Assembly (NCBI GenBank): GCA_902765735.1
Contig: CACXBB010000022.1
Location: 1-64,000, forward strand
DNA length: 64,000 bases
Direction of reading: 5' to 3'
Source of the DNA: an uncultured Eubacteriales bacterium
GTDB taxonomy: Bacteria > Bacillota > Clostridia > Christensenellales > Aristaeellaceae
A model generated the notes under the pieces. That model worked only from the letters and a program-made list of their open reading frames with translations. It did not search any database and was not told the origin of the DNA. A program made the position numbers and the translations under genes. Below, piece by piece: positions 26,773 to 34,785 of the stretch. Each line of letters opens with the position of its first letter. The stretch's first letter is position 1.

Positions 26773-27834
26773 ATGAGCGAAAAAGTGAAGGCCGTGCGCG
26801 CCTACCGGCGCAACGTGGCGCTGGCGCTGGGGCTGCTGCTTCTGGTGTTCGTGCTGATCCCGGTGTTTGTGAAATCCCCCTACATACTGAACATATTCGT
26901 GCTGGTGTTCTACATGTCCACGCTGTCCATGGCTTGGAACCTGCTGGGCGGCATGACCGGCCAGAACTCGCTGGGCCACGCGGCCTACATGGGCCTGGGC
27001 GCCTACGCCTCGTGCCTGCTGATCACCAAGGCGGGAGCCAACCCCTGGCTGTCGGCGATATTCGGCATGATCGTGGTGGGCCTGGTGGCCGGCGTGATCT
27101 TTTATCCCTGCTTCATATTGCGGGGCCCCTACTTCACGCTGGTGTCCATCGCCTTCGGCGAGGCCATGCGGCAGTTCATCATCAACTCCACCTTCTTCGG
27201 CCGGGCCTCCGGCGTGGGCCTGCCCTTCGGCCGGGATTCCTGGCTGGACTTCCGCTTCGGCAGCAAGGTGCCCTACTACTACGTGGGCCTGGCGATGGTG
27301 CTGCTGATCTACCTTTTGATGAAGAAGATCGAGCGCTCCCGCATGGGCTACGCGCTCAGGACCATCCGCGAGGACGAGGACGCCGCCGCGGCCATCGGCA
27401 TCAACCCCACGAAGTACAAGATCATGGCCGTGGTGGTCTCGGCGATGGTGGCGGCGCTGGTGGGCTTCTTCTACGCCAGCTACATCCGCTACATCGACCC
27501 GGACCTGATGGTGCAGGCCAAGTCCACCGAGTCGGTGCTGCCCGCGGTGGTGGGCGGCGCGGCCTACGTGGAGGGCCCGCTGGTGGGCGGCCTGATCATG
27601 ATCCCGCTGTCGGAGTTTCTGCGCGCGAAGTACAGCGCCCTGCTGCCCGGCATTAACATGCTGCTCTACGCCATCGCGCTGTTGGCGGTGATACGCTTCC
27701 GCCCCACGGGCATACTGGGCTGGTACATGCACAGCAAAACCAAGAAGTTCGTGGACGAAAAGCTGCTCAGGAAGCCGCCGGTGGAGGTCTTTGAGGCCGT
27801 GGAGCTCCAGAAGCACAGCGGGAAGGAGGCGTGA
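26773..27834 (+). CDS. livM: Branched-chain amino acid-type ABC permease LivM
   Basis: This 353-residue membrane protein has the LivM motif GGMTGQNSLGHAAYMGLGAYASCLL, GRDSWLDF and YALRTIREDEDAAAAIGINPTKYK, the coupling loop. It is the second channel subunit and starts 3 bp after livH. Confidence 0.93.
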   Translation: MSEKVKAVRAYRRNVALALGLLLLVFVLIPVFVKSPYILNIFVLVFYMSTLSMAWNLLGGMTGQNSLGHAAYMGLGAYASCLLITKAGANPWLSAIFGMIVVGLVAGVIFYPCFILRGPYFTLVSIAFGEAMRQFIINSTFFGRASGVGLPFGRDSWLDFRFGSKVPYYYVGLAMVLLIYLLMKKIERSRMGYALRTIREDEDAAAAIGINPTKYKIMAVVVSAMVAALVGFFYASYIRYIDPDLMVQAKSTESVLPAVVGGAAYVEGPLVGGLIMIPLSEFLRAKYSALLPGINMLLYAIALLAVIRFRPTGILGWYMHSKTKKFVDEKLLRKPPVEVFEAVELQKHSGKEA

Positions 27835-27836
27835 AC

Positions 27837-28586
27837 ATGAGCAATACGCCCATCATCGAGGTTCAGCACATCACCAAGCGCTTCAAGGGCCTGACCGCCG
27901 TCAAGGACGTGTCCTTCTCCATCCGGGAGGGCGCCATCACCGGCATGATCGGCCCCAACGGCGCGGGCAAATCCACCACCTTCAACATGATCTGCGGCTA
28001 CTACCCGCCCACCGAGGGCAAGATATTCTTCAGGGGCCAGGACATCACCGACAAGAAGGCCCACGAGTACACGAAGATGAAGATCGCCCGCACCTTCCAG
28101 ATCATGAAGCCGCTCAAAAACCTGAGCGTGCTGGAGAACGTGGTGGCCTCCTGCTACTTCGGCCACGCCGCCGCCAAGAGCGAGCGCGAGGCCCGGGAGC
28201 GCGCCATGGAGATACTGGAGTTCACCGGCCTGTTCGACAAGCGGCACATCCTCTCCAAGGACATGGGCACCCCCGACCAGAAGCGCCTGGAGATGGCCCG
28301 CGCGCTGGCCACGAAGCCGGAATTGCTGTTCCTGGACGAGAACATGGCGGGCCTGAACCCCGCCGAGACCGAGGCCGCCATCGAGCTGATCCGACAGATC
28401 AACCGCTCCGGCGTCACCATCTTCCTGATCGAGCACATCATGCAGGCGGTGGTCAGCCTGTGCGAGGAGGTCATCGTGCTGCACCACGGCGAGAAGATCG
28501 CCGAGGGCACCCCCGAGCAGGTCATGAACGACCCCTACGTCATGGAGGTCTATCTGGGCACGAAGGGAGGCGCGGCGCATGCTTGA
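27837..28586 (+). CDS. livG: Branched-chain amino acid-type ABC transporter ATPase LivG
   Basis: This 249-residue ATPase has Walker A GPNGAGKS, the LivG-type insertion (ITDKKAHEYTKMKIARTFQ), and LLFLDENMAGLNPAE with Asn where most ABC ATPases have Glu-Pro. The signature region DQKRLEMARALA lacks a canonical LSGGQ: GTPDQKRLE replaces it, as is common in LivG. The start at 27837 is 7 bp after AAGGAGG; a GTG at 27831 is too close. Confidence 0.92.
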   Translation: MSNTPIIEVQHITKRFKGLTAVKDVSFSIREGAITGMIGPNGAGKSTTFNMICGYYPPTEGKIFFRGQDITDKKAHEYTKMKIARTFQIMKPLKNLSVLENVVASCYFGHAAAKSEREARERAMEILEFTGLFDKRHILSKDMGTPDQKRLEMARALATKPELLFLDENMAGLNPAETEAAIELIRQINRSGVTIFLIEHIMQAVVSLCEEVIVLHHGEKIAEGTPEQVMNDPYVMEVYLGTKGGAAHA

Positions 28587-29286
28587 GGTCGAGGGCCTTC
28601 GCGCGGGCTACGGCGCGATCAACATACTGTGGGACATCTCCTTTAGCGTCAACGCCGGCGAGGTGGTGGCCATACTGGGTTCCAACGGCGCGGGCAAGAC
28701 CACCATGGTGCGCGCCGTCACCGGCATGGTGAAGCCCACCGCGGGGTCGATACAGTTTGACGGCGAGGAGCTGGCGAAGAAGAGCTCCCGGTTCATACTG
28801 GACAAGGGCATCGTGCAGGTGCCGGAGGGCCGGCAGATCTTCACCGAGATGACGGTGCTGGAGAACCTGGAGATGGGCGCCTTCAACAAGGCCACCCGCG
28901 CGGCGTTTTCCCAGAATCTGGACGTGGCCTACCGGCACTTCCCGAAGCTTAAGGAGCGCGCCAAACAGGCGGCGGGCACGCTGTCCGGCGGCGAGCAGCA
29001 GATGCTGGCCGTGGCCCGGGCGCTGATCGGCATGCCCCGTCTGCTGATACTGGACGAGCCCTCCCTGGGCCTCGCGCCCAACATCGTGGACGACATACTC
29101 GACGTCGCCTCCGGCATGGCCCGCAAGGACGGCATCTCCGTACTGCTGGTGGAGCAGGACATCACCAAGGCACTGGCCTGCGCCGACCGGGGCTACGTCA
29201 TCGAGAACGGCCGCATCGCCCTCTCCGGCACCGCCGCGGAGCTCTCCGCCAACGAGCACGTCAAGAAGGCTTACCTGGGCATCTGA
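28579..29286 (+). CDS. livF: Branched-chain amino acid-type ABC transporter ATPase LivF
   Basis: This 235-residue ATPase has Walker A GSNGAGKTT, the family stretch GIVQVPEGRQIFTEMTVLENLEMGA, signature LSGGEQQM and Walker B LLILDEPSLGLAP. It overlaps livG by 8 bp and partners it in the ATPase heterodimer. Confidence 0.94.
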   Translation: MLEVEGLRAGYGAINILWDISFSVNAGEVVAILGSNGAGKTTMVRAVTGMVKPTAGSIQFDGEELAKKSSRFILDKGIVQVPEGRQIFTEMTVLENLEMGAFNKATRAAFSQNLDVAYRHFPKLKERAKQAAGTLSGGEQQMLAVARALIGMPRLLILDEPSLGLAPNIVDDILDVASGMARKDGISVLLVEQDITKALACADRGYVIENGRIALSGTAAELSANEHVKKAYLGI

Positions 29287-29350
29287 CATCAATGATCAGC
29301 GCCGTGGCAGTTCGGCGCATCATCATACAACATTCAAGGAGGAACTCATC

Positions 29351-30598
29351 ATGAAGAAAATGATCGCTCTTTTGAGCATCCTGGCCATGCTGCTGACGGT
29401 GCTGTCCGTGCCCGCCATGGCGGACGAGGAACCCATCCGCATCGGCACCATCTACGCCATGTCCGGCGGCAAGGCGGCCATCGGCGAGAACATCCTGCGC
29501 GGCATCGACTTTGCCGTCAAGGAGATCAACGAGAAGGGCGGCGTCAACGGCCGCATGCTGGAGGTCGTCCGCGGCGACCACGCCGGCGACCCCGCCCAGG
29601 GCAAGTCCGAGGCCGAGCGCCTCATCACCCAGGAGCATGTGGACGTCATGATGGGCTGCCACATGTCCACCGTCACCGAGATCGTTGCGCAGGTCTGCAC
29701 TCAGTACGGCGTGCCGATGATCACCGCCATCTCCACCCTGGACCGGCTGAGCGATCCCGACCACGAGGCCATGGACTACTTCTTCCGCCTGTGCCCGCTC
29801 AACAGCGTGTACGTGAAGGACATGCTGGAATACCTGAAGGACTCCGCCGAGCAGACCGGCGAAGAGGTCAAGACCATCGCCATCTTCACCGACCGCGCCG
29901 CCATCGGCCAGGAGCTGATCCGCTGCGTCGAGCTGTACAAGGACGAGTACGGCTTTGACCTGGTCGCCACCGTGGACTACACCAGCGACGCCACCGACTT
30001 AAGCGCACAGGTGCTGGCCCTCAAGCAGGCCAATCCCGACGCCATCCTCTGCGACTCCTACATCGGCGACGCCACCCTGTTCGTGCAGACCCTCAAGGCC
30101 CAGAACTACACCCCCAAGATGATCGTGGCCAAGGCCAACGGCTTCACCGACCCCGCCTTCATCGGCAACCTGGCCAACGTGGCCAACGGCGTGGCCTCCG
30201 TCGTGGAGTTCAACCCCGACCTGATCAACGGCCAGGAGATCAACGAGGAGTTCAAGGCTGAGTACGGCGTCAACATGAACGGCCACTCCGCCGAGTCCTA
30301 CACCGTGGTGTGGATCTTCAAGACCGCCATCGAGGCCGCCGGAACCACCGACGGCGCCGCCGTGCGCGATGCCATCGCCGCGCTGGATATCCAGGGCGAG
30401 TTCCCCGGCGGCCGCAAGATCGTGCTGCCCTACGACCGCATCAAGTTCGAGGACTACGATCTGGCCGGCGAGCCCCACTACCGCGACAACATCTACTCCT
30501 CCGTGGCCATCGCCCAGGTGCAGGACGGCGAGTGGAAGACCGTTTGGCCCTTCGACTTCACCGACACCAAGATCCTGTATCCCGCCCCGCTGCAGTAA
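29351..30598 (+). CDS. ABC transporter substrate-binding protein (LivJ-like)
   Basis: This 415-residue periplasmic-binding-fold protein (type 1, Peripla_BP_6) has a signal peptide (MKKMIALLSILAMLLTVLSVPAMAD). IRIGTIYAMSGGKAAIGENILRGIDFAVKEINEKGG is the family start. The operon is LivHMGF-like, but the ligand cannot be set from sequence: branched-chain amino acids, amides or other small acids are all possible. The SD is AAGGAGG. A long inverted-repeat element follows the stop. Confidence 0.92.
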   Translation: MKKMIALLSILAMLLTVLSVPAMADEEPIRIGTIYAMSGGKAAIGENILRGIDFAVKEINEKGGVNGRMLEVVRGDHAGDPAQGKSEAERLITQEHVDVMMGCHMSTVTEIVAQVCTQYGVPMITAISTLDRLSDPDHEAMDYFFRLCPLNSVYVKDMLEYLKDSAEQTGEEVKTIAIFTDRAAIGQELIRCVELYKDEYGFDLVATVDYTSDATDLSAQVLALKQANPDAILCDSYIGDATLFVQTLKAQNYTPKMIVAKANGFTDPAFIGNLANVANGVASVVEFNPDLINGQEINEEFKAEYGVNMNGHSAESYTVVWIFKTAIEAAGTTDGAAVRDAIAALDIQGEFPGGRKIVLPYDRIKFEDYDLAGEPHYRDNIYSSVAIAQVQDGEWKTVWPFDFTDTKILYPAPLQ

Positions 30599-30633
30599 TT
30601 CTGCCCGCAACGGAGGTTTGACCTAACTGCCAA

Positions 30634-30769
30634 AATGAGGCTGTCTCAAAACGACGATCATACGCTGCAATTCATCCGTAGGGACGCCATTCATGGCGTC
30701 CGCGGGCGGCATGAATGCCGCCCCTACGACGAATTGCCTGGCGTTGGTTCGTTTTGAGACAGCCTCATT
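30634..30769. repeat. 136-bp inverted-repeat element, copy 1 (terminator-like)
   Basis: The 19-bp arms AATGAGGCTGTCTCAAAAC and GTTTTGAGACAGCCTCATT are perfect inverses. The core holds two family-F hairpins in tandem, GGACGCC-ATTCAT-GGCGTCC and GGGCGGC-ATGAAT-GCCGCCC. It sits between the liv operon and cbiK and could act as a terminator. A second copy lies at 32386-32525. Confidence 0.92.
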
Positions 30770-30795
30770 ATCTGATAATAGAGGAGGCGTCAACC

Positions 30796-31530
30796 ATGAA
30801 ACAGGCCATACTTGCCGTGAGCTTCGGCACGACCCACGAGGACGCGGCGCAGAGCTGCATCCGCCCGGTGGAGGAGGCGCTGCGCGCGGCGTTTCCGCTC
30901 TGGGAGGTCCGACATGCCTGGACCTCTCGCATGATCATACGCCGCATGGCCGCCCGCGGCGTGACAATCGAGGATGAGCAGGCGGCCCTGGCGCGCCTGC
31001 GGGCGGAGGGATACGACAGGATCGCCATCGCGTCCACCCACATCATCCCCGGACAGGAGTACGACCGCGTGTGCGCGGCGGCGGGGACGGCCCCGGTGTC
31101 CGAGCCGCTTTTGAACGATGAAGCCGACCTGCGCTGGATGGCGGGACTGCTGTCCGACATCGCCCGCCAGGAGGGCCGCACGCTGCTGGTGATGGGCCAC
31201 GGCACCGAGCACCGCGCCGACGCCGTCTACGCGGGCCTGAGGGCCGCGCTGCCCCCGTCGGTGAAGCTGGCCTGCGTGGAGGGCGAGTACGGCCTGGAGG
31301 GCATCCTGGACGACCTGGAGGCCGTCCCCGGCAGGCGCCTCACGCTGATGCCCCTGATGCTCGTGGCCGGCGACCACGCCAAGAACGACCTGGCCGGGGA
31401 CGGGGACTCCTGGAAGACCCGCCTGCTCGCCCGCAGCTTCGACGTCAGCGTGCGCCTGCAGGGCCTCGGAGCGCTTCAACCCGTCCAACAGCGCATCGTG
31501 GAGAAGGTCGGGAAGATAATTAGGAATTAG
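30796..31530 (+). CDS. cbiK: Anaerobic sirohydrochlorin cobaltochelatase CbiK-like
   Basis: This 244-residue protein starts AILAVSFGTTHEDAAQSCIRPVE. It has MGHGTEHRAD with a catalytic-type His, a second His in the IASTHIIPGQEYD stretch, and LVAGDHAKNDLAGDGDSWK, the CbiK hallmark. The family inserts cobalt into sirohydrochlorin in anaerobic B12 synthesis, but no other cob/cbi genes are nearby. The start at 30796 has GAGGAGG. The last residues (IIRN) and the TAG stop are encoded by the first heptamers of a GGAATTA run, so the native C terminus may have been altered. Confidence 0.9.
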   Translation: MKQAILAVSFGTTHEDAAQSCIRPVEEALRAAFPLWEVRHAWTSRMIIRRMAARGVTIEDEQAALARLRAEGYDRIAIASTHIIPGQEYDRVCAAAGTAPVSEPLLNDEADLRWMAGLLSDIARQEGRTLLVMGHGTEHRADAVYAGLRAALPPSVKLACVEGEYGLEGILDDLEAVPGRRLTLMPLMLVAGDHAKNDLAGDGDSWKTRLLARSFDVSVRLQGLGALQPVQQRIVEKVGKIIRN

Positions 31531-31714
31531 GAATTGGGAATTATAGAGTGCCGGAGAATCGGTGTCCATACGGGGAGACCATCCAAGCCTTCCCCTTCAG
31601 GGGAAGGTGGATTAATGCCGCCAGGCATTAAGACGGAAGAGGTCGTCCCCCAATTCCTAATTCCTCATTCCTATCTCCTAATTCCCAATTCCCCATTCCC
31701 AATTCCCAATTCAA
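31513..31714. repeat. Heptamer-bracketed cassette with one family-B unit
   Basis: The left run ATAATTAGGAATTAGGAATTGG overlaps the cbiK stop. A family-B unit at 31587-31646 has TTAATGCC-GCCA-GGCATTAA. The right run is a long AATTCCTAATTCC/AATTCCCAATTCCCC array ending near 31714. Confidence 0.87.
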
Positions 31715-31745
31715 ATACAGGGTAGCCAACCCCTCACAAATATGC

Positions 31746-31751
31746 TATAAT
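31746..31751 (+). promoter_or_regulatory. Probable -10 box of the cytidylate kinase-like gene
   Basis: TATAAT lies 33 bp before the start codon; no good -35 box is present upstream. Confidence 0.45.
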
Positions 31752-31783
31752 ACCTCTATCAACCCCATGAGGAGGCAGGAGAC

Positions 31784-32377
31784 ATGAACATCATCACCAT
31801 CAGCCGGGAATACGGCGCGGGCGGCCATTCCATCGGCAAGCGGGTGGCGGAGGAGCTGGGCATAGAGTTCTACGACCGCGACATCATCCGCAACACCGTG
31901 CGTGAAAGCGGCCTGGACGCGGGCGTCGTAGAGCACGAGGAGGAGGAGATCTCCCGCGCCGACGCCATCTGGCGGCTGATCACCCCCGCCGCCTACACCG
32001 ACCGGCGCGAGACCATCCACAGCATCGAACGCAAGGTGATACTGATGCTGGCGAAGAAGGGACCCTGCGTGATCCTGGGCCGGTGCGCCGACACGATCCT
32101 GGAGGAGTTCGACATCGAGAGCCTCAACGTGTTCATCTACGCCGACGCCATCCACCGCGCCGTGCGCGTGAGCGAGCTGATCGGCAGCAAGAATCCCTCC
32201 GAGATCCAGAAGGCCATGAAGAAGACCGACAACGCCCGCCGCAACTACTACCAACAGTTCACCGGCAAGCACTGGGGGGATACCAAGAACTTCAACCTCT
32301 CCATCGACAGCGGCCTGCTGGGCTACGACACCTGCGTCAGGCTGATCTGCGAGGCCTACCGCGCGGTGAGCGAGTGA
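31784..32377 (+). CDS. Cytidylate kinase-like family protein
   Basis: This 197-residue protein starts MNIITISREYGAGGHSIGKRVAEELGIEFYDRDI, a P-loop-type start in which REYGAGGHSIG stands where classical Cmk has GPAGAGKST. VILGRCADTIL and the Arg-rich lid NARRNYYQQF follow. It matches the Cytidylate_kin2 family, which is separate from canonical Cmk; its true substrate is unsettled. It has the SD GGAGGCAGGA and is monocistronic, ending at a long inverted repeat. Confidence 0.88.
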   Translation: MNIITISREYGAGGHSIGKRVAEELGIEFYDRDIIRNTVRESGLDAGVVEHEEEEISRADAIWRLITPAAYTDRRETIHSIERKVILMLAKKGPCVILGRCADTILEEFDIESLNVFIYADAIHRAVRVSELIGSKNPSEIQKAMKKTDNARRNYYQQFTGKHWGDTKNFNLSIDSGLLGYDTCVRLICEAYRAVSE

Positions 32378-32385
32378 GATACGCC

Positions 32386-32525
32386 AAAAAGGGACTGTCT
32401 CAAAACAGCGAACATGCGATGTAATCCATCCGTAGGGACGCCATTTATGGCGTCCGCGGGCGGCATGAATGCCGCCCCTACGCATGTTTCATGAATCGAT
32501 ATGTGTTTTGAGACAGTCCCTTTTT
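32386..32525. repeat. 140-bp inverted-repeat element, copy 2 (terminator-like)
   Basis: The 21-bp arms, starting AAAAAGGGACTGTCTC and ending GAGACAGTCCCTTTTT, are perfect inverses. The core carries GGACGCC-ATTTAT-GGCGTCC and GGGCGGC-ATGAAT-GCCGCCC hairpins. Arms differ from copy 1 at matching positions (GAGGCTG versus GGGACTG), with pairing kept. A T5 run ends the right arm, suiting termination of both flanking transcripts. Confidence 0.92.
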
Positions 32526-32530
32526 GATGC

Positions 32531-32556
32531 AAAAAAACGGAGCCCTCGCGAGCTCC
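32531..32556 (-). terminator. Terminator of the structured RNA
   Basis: On the minus strand, GGAGCTC-GCGA-GGGCTCC followed by GTTTTTTT. Confidence 0.9.
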
Positions 32557-32762
32557 TTAAAATATCCCGTAGATGCCGTCTGCTTCTGCTTTTTCACCCG
32601 CCGCTCAGGCAGGGCGGAGACCTGCGGCTGCTTGCTGCCGTCCACGCGAAGGAGGCATGGCATCTGCAAACCGACCCGGAATCCTTTTGTGAATCTGTGG
32701 GTAAAAGCATTGGCTAACGCACAACACAGGATAAATCCTGTTTGATTTCACGGCCTTCCGAC
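32531..32762 (-). ncRNA. Stand-alone structured non-coding RNA of about 230 nt, identity unknown
   Basis: A near-consensus minus-strand promoter and a strong terminator bracket about 230 nt without a plausible reading frame. The RNA folds into at least two domains. In the 5' domain, CGGAA pairs with UUCCG, GUGAAAUC with GAUUCAC (one bulge), ACAGGA-UUUA-UCCUGU forms a hairpin and GCGUU-AGCC-AAUGC forms another. In the 3' domain, AGAUGCC pairs with GGCAUCU and encloses GCAGG-UCUCCGC-CCUGC. No downstream gene lies in the same direction, so a riboswitch is unlikely. 6S RNA and raiA-motif RNA fit by size; I could not match either. SRP RNA motifs are absent. Confidence 0.72.
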
Positions 32763-32768
32763 ACTCCT

Positions 32769-32797
32769 ATTATACCGTTTGCCGGAACGCTTGTCAA
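32769..32797 (-). promoter_or_regulatory. Strong promoter of the structured RNA
   Basis: On the minus strand TTGACA (32792-32797), 17-bp spacer, TATAAT (32769-32774), both consensus. Confidence 0.9.
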
Positions 32798-32843
32798 TGC
32801 CCCATTGCAAATTTTATGGCGCTTAACTTAACAATTCGAGTTT

Positions 32844-33638
32844 CTAATCGAAGCGAATAATATTGATCTCGGGCCGCACGCCGATGCGCAGCGGCAGTCG
32901 GCTGGCGCCGATGCCCTTGCTGACCAGCACCTGTCCGCCGTCCATCTCATGCAGCCCCGCGATGAAGCAGGAGGCCCGCCGCCGCGCGAACAATCGCTCG
33001 AAGCCGACGGTGTAGGGGGTCACGCCCAGCAGGTTGAACTGCCCCCCGTGGGTGTGGCCGCAGAGCATCAGGTCGGGCATGGGCTCGACCCTTCGCGGGT
33101 AGTGGGACAGCAGCAGCCGGAAGCGGTCGGGCGCGGGCGTCCTGGCATAGAGCCCCGCGGCGTCGGGCGCGCCGTAGCGGTATTCGTCCAGCCCCGCGAC
33201 GACCAGCCTGCCGCCGCCCAGCCGGAGGCTCCGGGATTCATTGATCAACAGCTCAAAGCCCGAGCGCGACATGATCCGGCGCAGCCTGCCGATCTCGGGG
33301 AAGGCCTCCCGGTCGTTGTTGCCCACGACGCCGAACCGCCCCAGCGGCGCCGGGATCGCCGCGAGGCGCTCGAACAGCCTTTCCGCAGGGCCAGGCCGGT
33401 CGGAATAATCCCCGCCCAGCAGCAGCAGGTCGGGCTTGAGCGCCGCAGCCTTCTCCGCCAGCACGGTCATGGCGGCGTCGGAGGTCCCGGGCAGCGCGTG
33501 CACGTCCGAGATAAACAGCGCCGTGACGCCCCGCATGAACACCGGGGCGGAGATATGACACCCGGTCACCGCGCACCGAAGGTCCCCGCAGGGGGCGCAG
33601 TAGCGGTCGGGCTTCGAGAAGAATTGCCAGGCGGTCAT
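32844..33638 (-). CDS. Metallophosphoesterase (calcineurin-like)
   Basis: This 264-residue protein has the motif set FISDVHALPG (D-x-H), GGDYSDR (GD-x(n)-D), GNNDREAF (GN-[HND]-[DE]), LLLSHYP and LCGHTHGGQFNLLG. Its shape resembles YkuE/LpxH-like phosphoesterases; substrate unknown. It starts just after the aldo/keto reductase stop on the same strand, with GGGAG as SD, so the two are probably co-transcribed. Confidence 0.88.
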   Translation of the reverse strand: MTAWQFFSKPDRYCAPCGDLRCAVTGCHISAPVFMRGVTALFISDVHALPGTSDAAMTVLAEKAAALKPDLLLLGGDYSDRPGPAERLFERLAAIPAPLGRFGVVGNNDREAFPEIGRLRRIMSRSGFELLINESRSLRLGGGRLVVAGLDEYRYGAPDAAGLYARTPAPDRFRLLLSHYPRRVEPMPDLMLCGHTHGGQFNLLGVTPYTVGFERLFARRRASCFIAGLHEMDGGQVLVSKGIGASRLPLRIGVRPEINIIRFD

Positions 33639-33642
33639 AGCG

Positions 33643-34668
33643 TCAGTCTCCCGCGTGGGTCCTGACAAATTCCCGGTAGAAGGCCAGGTGTCCGGGCATG
33701 GTCTCGTAGGGCTTCAGGCCGTAGGGACAGCGCTCGGCGCACGCGCCGCAGTGCACGCAGTCCTCGATCTTCTCCATCTTCGCCTGCCATTCCGGGGTCA
33801 TGAAGCCCTTCCACGGGGAGCGCGTCAGCAGCTGGGTCATGCGGTTGGCGTCGTTGATGGGGATGCCGGCGGGACAGGGCAGGCAGTAGCCGCAGGACCG
33901 GCAGAAGGCACCGGCCAGCTCCCGGCGGTCCTTCTCGATGCCGGCGCGGAGTTCGTCGTCCAGCGCCGGAGGATTCTCCGAGAGCGCCAGGATCTGCTCC
34001 AGCTCGCCCATGCGCTGGATGCCCCAGATGGGCACCAGGTTGTCGTACTGCTGTAGCCACGCGAAGGGCAGCCGCGCGTCGGTGATCAGCCCGCCGGAGA
34101 GCGCCTTCATGCACACGAAGCCCACGTTCTTCTCCCCGCACAGCTTCACCAGCTCGATCTCGCGGTCCGTCGCCAGGTGGTTGAAGGGGTACTGCAGCGT
34201 GTCGTACAGGCCGGAGTTCACCGCCTCGAAGGCCCGGTCCACGGAGTGGTTGCTGATGCCTATGAAGCGTATCTTCCCCGCCTCGCGGGCCTTTACGGCG
34301 GCGTCATACAGGCCGTCCGCGCCGCCCGGCACGGGCACGAAGCCCGGGTTGTGGAACTGGTAGACGTCGATCACGTCGGTTTTGAGCGTCTTCAGGCTCG
34401 TCTCCAGGTCGCGGTTGAAGCCTTCGGCGTCCTTCGCCGCGGTCTTGGTGGCCAGCACGTACTCGCTTCTCCGGTGGGCGATGGACGCGCCGATCTTGGC
34501 CTCGCTGTCGGTGTAGACCCGGGCGGTGTCGATGTAGCTGATGCCGCCGTCCAGCGCCCGGTTCAGTATCCGACCGGCCTCCTCAAAGCCGATCCGCTGT
34601 ATCGGCAGCGCGCCGAAGCCCGTGCGTGAGATCGTCAGGCCGGTGCGGCCGAGGATGAAGTGGTGCAT
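33643..34668 (-). CDS. Aldo/keto reductase with C-terminal 4Fe-4S ferredoxin motifs
   Basis: In this 341-residue protein, residues 1-260 form the AKR barrel (MHHFILGRTGLTISRTGFGALPIQ; DTARVYTDSEAKIG; ALATKTAAKDA; GISNHSVDRAFEA). The tail carries CRSCGYCLPCPAGI and CVHCGACAERCPYGL, cysteine clusters for Fe-S binding. Fe-S-fused AKRs are common in anaerobes; the substrate is unknown. It shares an operon with the phosphoesterase. Confidence 0.9.
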   Translation of the reverse strand: MHHFILGRTGLTISRTGFGALPIQRIGFEEAGRILNRALDGGISYIDTARVYTDSEAKIGASIAHRRSEYVLATKTAAKDAEGFNRDLETSLKTLKTDVIDVYQFHNPGFVPVPGGADGLYDAAVKAREAGKIRFIGISNHSVDRAFEAVNSGLYDTLQYPFNHLATDREIELVKLCGEKNVGFVCMKALSGGLITDARLPFAWLQQYDNLVPIWGIQRMGELEQILALSENPPALDDELRAGIEKDRRELAGAFCRSCGYCLPCPAGIPINDANRMTQLLTRSPWKGFMTPEWQAKMEKIEDCVHCGACAERCPYGLKPYETMPGHLAFYREFVRTHAGD

Positions 34669-34689
34669 ATCGTTACCTCGATTCGTATT

Positions 34690-34785
34690 GAATTAGGAAT
34701 TAGGAATGAGGAATGAGGAATGAGGAATTAAGATTAGTGTGACAGCGCGCAATTCAATTCCTAATTCCTAACTCCTAATTCCTAT
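34690..34785. repeat. Empty GGAATTA heptamer-bracketed cassette
   Basis: Left run AATTAGGAATTAGGAATGAGG, continuing to about 34730; about 25 bp of filler; right inverted run ending CCTAATTCCTATTTC, which contains the stop codon of the ROK gene. Confidence 0.85.

Noticed and set aside
30634..32525. Composite transposon formed by the twin inverted-repeat elements
   Set aside because: The enclosed genes (cbiK and a kinase-like gene) show no transposase, and no target duplication is evident at the outer ends.
32531..32762. SRP RNA or T-box leader
   Set aside because: No GGAAGGAAGCAGCC-type SRP loop, no T-box sequence, and no downstream gene on that strand.
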